9,424 nucleotides of DNA from Olsenella_L kribbiana (GTDB lineage: Bacteria; Actinomycetota; Coriobacteriia; Coriobacteriales; Atopobiaceae): assembly GCF_036408795.1 (NCBI RefSeq), contig NZ_JAZGJP010000032.1:1-9424 (forward strand), read 5' to 3'. The notes under the pieces were generated by a model. The model was not told the DNA's origin. It saw only the letters and a list, made by a program, of their open reading frames with translations, and made no database searches. This document shows, one piece after another, positions 5,900 through 9,424 of the stretch; position 1 is the first letter of the stretch; every line of letters starts with the position of its first letter. Both the position numbers and the translations under genes were made by a program.

Positions 5900-6913
5900 C
5901 TAGCCTGCAAACGGCGTGAGGTTGGCTACAGCTTCCTCGACGCTCATGCGCCTGCCGTCGTGATCGAGATCGATCAGCACGTAGCGGTCATTGCCGATGC
6001 CGAGCTCCTTCATATAGGAGAGCTGCCTGAGCCCGTGCCTTGTTGTCATCCTCTCCACGAGGTCGTGGTTCTCTTCCGGCTTCATCGCGAAGACCATATC
6101 GACCGAAGCCTGGTCTGCCGCAAGCATATCCGTCGAGGCAAGGATGCCGACATTCGGCGTCACGACCGGCTGAGCATGGACGCCTTCGCAGTCGCAGGAG
6201 ACCGACATGTTCCTGAGCACGTTCACGAAGGTGATGGAGCGTCCCTCAGACGAGAAGAAGTCTACGGTCGCCTTTGCAGACTCGCTGATGCGCTCCATGA
6301 GCTCCTCTTCGGCAATATCCCACATGTTGGACGACCCCGGCGTCGTATGGATCTGTGCCTTGCCGCGGCGGCCGTCAGCGCAGCCGATGCCGATGTTCTT
6401 GTTCGAGCCGCCGAAGCCACCCATCGTATGGCCTTTGAAGTGCGTGAGCACGACCAGGGAGTCATAGCTCAGCATGTGGTCGCCCACACCGATCGTGTCG
6501 AACCATTTGCCGCCCAGAACCGGCAGGTCTGCCACGCCGTCCTCATCCATAATGTCGACAGGGCAGAACGTCCAGCCATTGACCTCGAGCGTCTTTCGGT
6601 GCTGCTCGGTCGTATAGCGGTCGCCCTCGTAGTAGGTGTTCGTCTCGACGATATGGGAATCCTGAAGCTCAGGCTCCTTCTCACGAAGAGACTTGACCCA
6701 CCCTGTCGGCAGGATGTTCGGTCCATGCTGCTCTCCGGTGTGGAGCTTGAGCCCCACCTTCCCGTGGATGTTGCCATTCACCTGCTCATAGGCACGCGCC
6801 AGGCCCTGGGCAGAAAGATCGCGGGTGAAATAGACGATCGATTCGTTGCCCGTGCGTTCCTCATAGGGGACATAGATATTTCCGCCTGTGCCGGGCTGGG
6901 GCTTCGCTCCCAT
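5900..6913 (-). CDS. DUF362 domain protein without ferredoxin module
   Basis: This 337-residue protein carries the DUF362 pattern: VYFTRDLSAQGLARAYE near residues 27-43, GKVGLKLHTGE at 51-61, THFKGHTMGGFGGSNKNIGI at 157-176 leading into the GCADGRRGK block, the SCDCEG cysteine pair (Cys240, Cys242), and VTPNVGILASTDMLAADQAS. Many DUF362 proteins carry a C-terminal or inserted 4Fe-4S ferredoxin domain; none of its CxxCxxC clusters is present here, though Cys178, Cys240 and Cys242 could bind something. The biochemical role is unknown; redox or iron-sulfur involvement is family lore. I chose the ATG at 6913 because AAGAGG lies six bases upstream. The frame is also open to an ATG at 6991 that overlaps the flavodoxin stop by eight bases but lacks a ribosome site. 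It is the last gene of the MerR-linked cluster and ends at a hairpin. Confidence 0.85.
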   Translation of the reverse strand: MGAKPQPGTGGNIYVPYEERTGNESIVYFTRDLSAQGLARAYEQVNGNIHGKVGLKLHTGEQHGPNILPTGWVKSLREKEPELQDSHIVETNTYYEGDRYTTEQHRKTLEVNGWTFCPVDIMDEDGVADLPVLGGKWFDTIGVGDHMLSYDSLVVLTHFKGHTMGGFGGSNKNIGIGCADGRRGKAQIHTTPGSSNMWDIAEEELMERISESAKATVDFFSSEGRSITFVNVLRNMSVSCDCEGVHAQPVVTPNVGILASTDMLAADQASVDMVFAMKPEENHDLVERMTTRHGLRQLSYMKELGIGNDRYVLIDLDHDGRRMSVEEAVANLTPFAG

Positions 6914-6983
6914 GCTCCACCTCTTCCTTCCGAAATCCGTTGCTCCCATCATGGGGACAATGGATGCATCCAGACCGTCCTCT

Positions 6984-7457
6984 TTAGGCATACTGCTCTG
7001 CAAGCTTCGCAAGACGAGCATCCGATGCGCCATTCAGGAGCACGCCTGATTCGACGTGAGCTCCCGGAGCAGACGGCGCAAGGTCGCGCGTAGAAGCTGC
7101 TGCATTGCTTCCGCCCGAGGTTGCAAACGGCACGATCGTCTTGCCCGAGAAATCAGCTGACTCGAGGAACGTGTTCACGATGTTCGGTGCCGTGTACCAC
7201 CAAATCGGGAATCCGACATAGACGACGTCGTAGCCAGACACATCAGGCACCGTGCCCTTGAGGGTAGGACGGATGCTGCGGTCATTCTTCTCCTGTGTCG
7301 TGCGCGAATGGCGGTCGCGCCAGTTGAGGTCTGCCGACGTATAGGGCGTCTCAGGCTCGATCCTGAAGAGGTCTGCCCCTGCAGCCTCTGCAAGATGTTC
7401 TGCCACGCGCTTTGTCGTGCCCGACACGCTGAAATATGCCACCAATGCCTTTGCCAT
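6984..7457 (-). CDS. Flavodoxin-like FMN protein
   Basis: This 157-residue protein is a cytoplasmic flavodoxin, expected to carry FMN and pass single electrons or help reduce quinones or other acceptors. The FMN phosphate loop is SVSGTTKRVAEHL (residues 10-22). The two further flavin-contacting segments are GFPIWWYTAPNIVNTFLE (82-99) and PFATSGGSNAAAS (110-122). This arrangement fits the flavodoxin_4 type often found next to aldehyde reductases and MerR regulators rather than nif-type electron carriers. AAAGGA lies six bases before the ATG. It follows the alcohol dehydrogenase by 108 bases and precedes DUF362 by 70 bases, so the three genes probably share the MerR-linked promoter. The direct partner (dehydrogenase, DUF362 or something elsewhere) cannot be read from sequence. 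Confidence 0.92.
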   Translation of the reverse strand: MAKALVAYFSVSGTTKRVAEHLAEAAGADLFRIEPETPYTSADLNWRDRHSRTTQEKNDRSIRPTLKGTVPDVSGYDVVYVGFPIWWYTAPNIVNTFLESADFSGKTIVPFATSGGSNAAASTRDLAPSAPGAHVESGVLLNGASDARLAKLAEQYA

Positions 7458-7477
7458 GAAAAGTCCTTTCTCTTTGT

Positions 7478-7532
7478 TTCCTGCATCAAGGATAGGGCCG
7501 CCTGCCAGCCATGTGAAATGCCCATGCAGGAA
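7478..7532. repeat. Inverted repeat between ADH and flavodoxin genes
   Basis: TTCCTGCAT (7478-7486) and ATGCAGGAA (7524-7532) are exact inverted copies separated by 37 bases, in the 108-base gap between the dehydrogenase stop and the flavodoxin start. In mRNA this could form a 9-bp stem that protects or attenuates the downstream message, or in DNA it could be an operator. It has no T-run and is not a typical terminator. Confidence 0.35.
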
Positions 7533-7565
7533 GCTTGCTATGCTCTGGCCGCATACCAGAAGGAC

Positions 7566-8732
7566 CTACAGGCTCTCGCGGAAGATTTCTTCGACCTCAT
7601 CTGCCGTGAGCTTGTGGTATCCCCCATCGAGGATGAAGGTGGCCTTCACGGCAGCAGGAATCAGCTCTTTGGTAAGACCGAGCTCGCGTGCATGCTTCAC
7701 GACGCCGATTTCATCCATCCAGGCGCTCATCGCTTCGAGTCCTGCCTCGGCTACCTCGCGCTCGCTCTTCCCTTCTGCATCCACGTCCCAGACCTCGCGG
7801 GCAAAGCGTGCGAACTTCGCAACACCGTAGGGCAGGACGAGCCGGTAGTACGGAAGGCTCACGGCAGACAATGTCATTCCGTGCGTCGCGTCTGTGACGG
7901 CGCCCATAGCCTGGCCGAGCATGTGGACTTCCCAGTCCGTCGACTTTCCGCAGGCAATGAGCGTATTGAGCGCCCAGGTGCAGACCCAGCTGATGTTCGA
8001 GCGTGCCTCGTAGTCCTCTGGATCCTTCACAGCAATGCGGCTTGCATGCACGAGGCTCTTCATGAGGCCTTCGGCGATGTAGTCGCCCGTATTGTCATCA
8101 GTCCCCGAGAAGTACTGCTCGCAGATGTGGTTGAAGGCATCGTAGATGCCGGCACGCATCTGGTAGTCAGGCACGGTGAAGGTGAGCTCGGGATTCACGA
8201 TTGCAAAGCGGGGAATCACATCCACGCCGAAGACATGGCCGATCTTGAGCCCCTCTTCATGGTTCGTGATGACCGATCCTGCATTCATCTCGCTGCCGGT
8301 TCCGCTCATCGTGAGGATGTCGCCGACCGGAATGATCTTGCCGGCAGGCTCTTCCATATGGAGGTACAGGTGCTCCCAGGGATCCCCCTCAGTCCAGGCG
8401 CCCACGCTCACACCCTTCGAGAAGTCGATGACAGAGCCGCCGCCGACCGCGAGAATCAGGTCGACATCGTTCTCCCGAGCCACGGCGCATCCTTCACGGA
8501 GCTTGTCTGCGGTCGGATTGGACATGACGCCAGAGACCTCGAAGACAGTCTTGCCGGCATCATGCAGCATATCTACGATCTTCTGGTAGAGGCCAGACCT
8601 CTTGACGGACCCTCCGCCATACGTCAAAAGGACACGAGGTCCATAGGACGCAAGCTCTTTCGGCAGTTCTTCCAAGGCATGGGGTCCGAAATGGACGCAG
8701 CAGGGGTTGTGGTAGGTGAAATCTCCAAGCAT
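7566..8732 (-). CDS. Iron-containing alcohol dehydrogenase (YqhD/BDH type)
   Basis: This 388-residue enzyme should reduce aldehydes to alcohols with NADPH in the cytoplasm. It has the length and motif order of YqhD and butanol dehydrogenases: VLLTYGGGSVKRSG (35-48), whose Gly-Gly-Gly-Ser-Val-Lys stretch fits the NADPH-binding loop of this group; AVGGGSVIDFSK (95-106); SGTGSEMN (143-150); and the metal ligands Asp198 and His202 (YDAFNHICE), His270 (WEVHMLGQ) and His284 (DATHGMT). The ATG at 8732 was chosen over the one at 8783 because the protein then begins MLGDFTYHNPCCVHFG like its relatives and AAAGG lies about seven bases upstream. It is the first gene of the minus-strand cluster, divergent from the MerR gene, so its likely job is removing toxic aldehydes sensed by MerR. 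A role in alcohol fermentation is the alternative. Confidence 0.93.
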   Translation of the reverse strand: MLGDFTYHNPCCVHFGPHALEELPKELASYGPRVLLTYGGGSVKRSGLYQKIVDMLHDAGKTVFEVSGVMSNPTADKLREGCAVARENDVDLILAVGGGSVIDFSKGVSVGAWTEGDPWEHLYLHMEEPAGKIIPVGDILTMSGTGSEMNAGSVITNHEEGLKIGHVFGVDVIPRFAIVNPELTFTVPDYQMRAGIYDAFNHICEQYFSGTDDNTGDYIAEGLMKSLVHASRIAVKDPEDYEARSNISWVCTWALNTLIACGKSTDWEVHMLGQAMGAVTDATHGMTLSAVSLPYYRLVLPYGVAKFARFAREVWDVDAEGKSEREVAEAGLEAMSAWMDEIGVVKHARELGLTKELIPAAVKATFILDGGYHKLTADEVEEIFRESL

Positions 8733-8786
8733 TGGCAGGCCTTTCTCGAACGGGACGGCATATCTTCCCTCTCTCCTTGCCATTCT

Positions 8787-8817
8787 GTTGTAATATCTAA
8801 ACCTAACTTCAGGTCAA
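8787..8817 (-). promoter_or_regulatory. MerR-type promoter of the ADH-flavodoxin-DUF362 cluster
   Basis: On the minus strand TTGACC (8817-8812) and TACAAC (8792-8787) are separated by 19 bases, longer than the usual 17, as in promoters that MerR proteins activate by twisting the DNA. Inside it lies ACCTGAAGTTAGGTTTAGAT (8814-8795), an imperfect dyad with six of ten symmetric pairs centred about seven bases into the spacer. The -10 is only a 4-of-6 match. The position fits control by the divergent MerR gene; transcription would start about 45-50 bases before the dehydrogenase ATG. Confidence 0.55.
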
Positions 8818-8838
8818 GATATATTCTGGGAGATACGC

Positions 8839-9381
8839 ATGTATACGATTGGCCAGGTATCGGAGATGTTCAGCCTTCCCATCTCGACAATCCGCTACTA
8901 CGACAAGATGGGACTCATCCCTGGTCTCGAGCGCACCTCAGGCATCCGCCGCTTCGACGAGGAGCAGCTCGAATCCCTCAGGGTGATCGAGTGCCTCAAG
9001 CGCTCGGGACTCGAGATCCGCGATATCAGGCAGTTCATGGAATGGTGCCAGGAAGGACCTGATACCTATCATGACCGCCTGCATCTCTTCGAAGAGCGGC
9101 AGAAGAAGGTGGACGAGAAGATTGCCGAGCTCGAGCGCACGCGCGCAATGATCTCCTGGAAGCTCTGGTACTACCGCACCGCAGAGCAGACAGGCAGCGA
9201 GAGCTTCATGGAAGCGGGACCGGAAGGCCTTCCAGAAGAGGGGCGGCAGCTCTGGAAGAAGGCGCATCAGGAGACAGGCGTCGAGCAGGTCGCCCAAGAA
9301 AAAGGGCTCTTCGGTGGTTTCTGTGGGAGAGATTCCGGCATAGGCCCAGCTCAGCGGGCGAAAACAACGATCTGGAACTGA
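8839..9381 (+). CDS. MerR family transcriptional regulator (AdhR/NmlR-like)
   Basis: This 180-residue DNA-binding protein has the MerR plan: a winged HTH beginning YTIGQVSEMFSLPISTIRYY, then DKMGL and SGIRRF, helices to about residue 75, and a charged coiled-coil dimer helix at about 80-108. Cys52 (VIECLKRSGLEI) is at the position I recall as the electrophile-sensing cysteine of AdhR in Bacillus, with a further Cys70; this and the divergent aldehyde reductase suggest it senses reactive carbonyls. Clusters of several cysteines typical of metal-sensing MerR proteins are absent. GGGAGA lies five bases before the start. The last 30 or so residues (from about 148, with Cys162) are less like relatives, which end near KKAHQE; the tail may be lineage-specific or the product of a frameshift. 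A hairpin overlaps the stop codon. Confidence 0.92.
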   Translation: MYTIGQVSEMFSLPISTIRYYDKMGLIPGLERTSGIRRFDEEQLESLRVIECLKRSGLEIRDIRQFMEWCQEGPDTYHDRLHLFEERQKKVDEKIAELERTRAMISWKLWYYRTAEQTGSESFMEAGPEGLPEEGRQLWKKAHQETGVEQVAQEKGLFGGFCGRDSGIGPAQRAKTTIWN

Positions 9382-9405
9382 AACGGCCCCGGGAGGGGCC
9401 GTTTC
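9380..9405 (+). terminator. Hairpin terminator after the MerR gene
   Basis: GAAACGGCCCC (9380-9390) pairs perfectly with GGGGCCGTTTC (9395-9405) around GGGA. It overlaps the MerR stop codon (9379-9381). The right arm carries TTTC, giving a short T-run; this is a likely Rho-independent terminator. Confidence 0.8.
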
Positions 9406-9424
9406 CGCGTCATCCGCCTATGAT

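Noticed and set aside
4816..5910. Minus-strand frame of 364 codons opposite the DUF2252 gene
   Set aside because: It is antisense to a conserved coding region, without recognisable motifs.
5960..7093. Plus-strand frame of 377 codons opposite the DUF362 gene
   Set aside because: Composition (His, Arg, Val, Ala rich) is that of an antisense shadow, and DUF362 motifs are clear on the other strand.
7308..9062. Plus-strand frame of 584 codons across the flavodoxin, dehydrogenase and MerR region
   Set aside because: It overlaps three recognisable genes in antisense or in the wrong frame and has no domain of its own.

Overview
The window looks like chromosomal DNA from a high-GC, anaerobic Gram-positive bacterium. 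A gut or oral member of the Coriobacteriia (Olsenella/Collinsella-like) is my best guess, from the G/C-ending codons, strong Shine-Dalgarno sites and the gene repertoire; this placement is an inference, not an alignment result. Codons ending in G or C keep many antisense frames open, so several long open frames are shadows of real genes.

Left part (1-2358): a short minus-strand remnant that resembles the start of an RpiR-type sugar regulator (119-220) lies divergent to a complete family GH1 6-phospho-beta-glucosidase (404-1846). The enzyme has a structured leader and a perfect hairpin terminator. No PTS transporter is visible. A 440-base, relatively AT-rich gap follows, holding a 22-bp palindrome and a short minus-strand frame whose C-terminus resembles RelB/DinJ antitoxins.

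Middle (2359-5820): a striking protein of 204 residues joins a region with about 40 histidines to a C-terminal BFD-like [2Fe-2S] domain (C-x-C-x31-C-x2-C). It converges, across a hairpin, on an M42 metallo-aminopeptidase gene. That gene is in turn divergent from a DUF2252 protein carrying kinase-like motifs in an unusual order.

Right part (5900-9381): a minus-strand cluster encodes a YqhD/butanol-dehydrogenase-type iron-containing alcohol dehydrogenase, a flavodoxin and a ferredoxin-less DUF362 protein. A MerR-family regulator with a cysteine at position 52 (the sensor position of AdhR-type regulators, as I recall it) is transcribed away from it. The region between has a TTGACC-N19-TACAAC promoter with an imperfect dyad, the layout of MerR-activated promoters. 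I read this as an aldehyde/electrophile-responsive redox module: the MerR protein senses reactive carbonyls, the dehydrogenase reduces them using NADPH, and flavodoxin plus DUF362 have an unknown electron-transfer or repair role.

The strongest candidates for undescribed biology are the His-rich/[2Fe-2S] fusion, the MerR-ADH-flavodoxin-DUF362 unit, and the motif order in the DUF2252 protein. I saw no rRNA, tRNA, CRISPR array, insertion sequence or phage gene.
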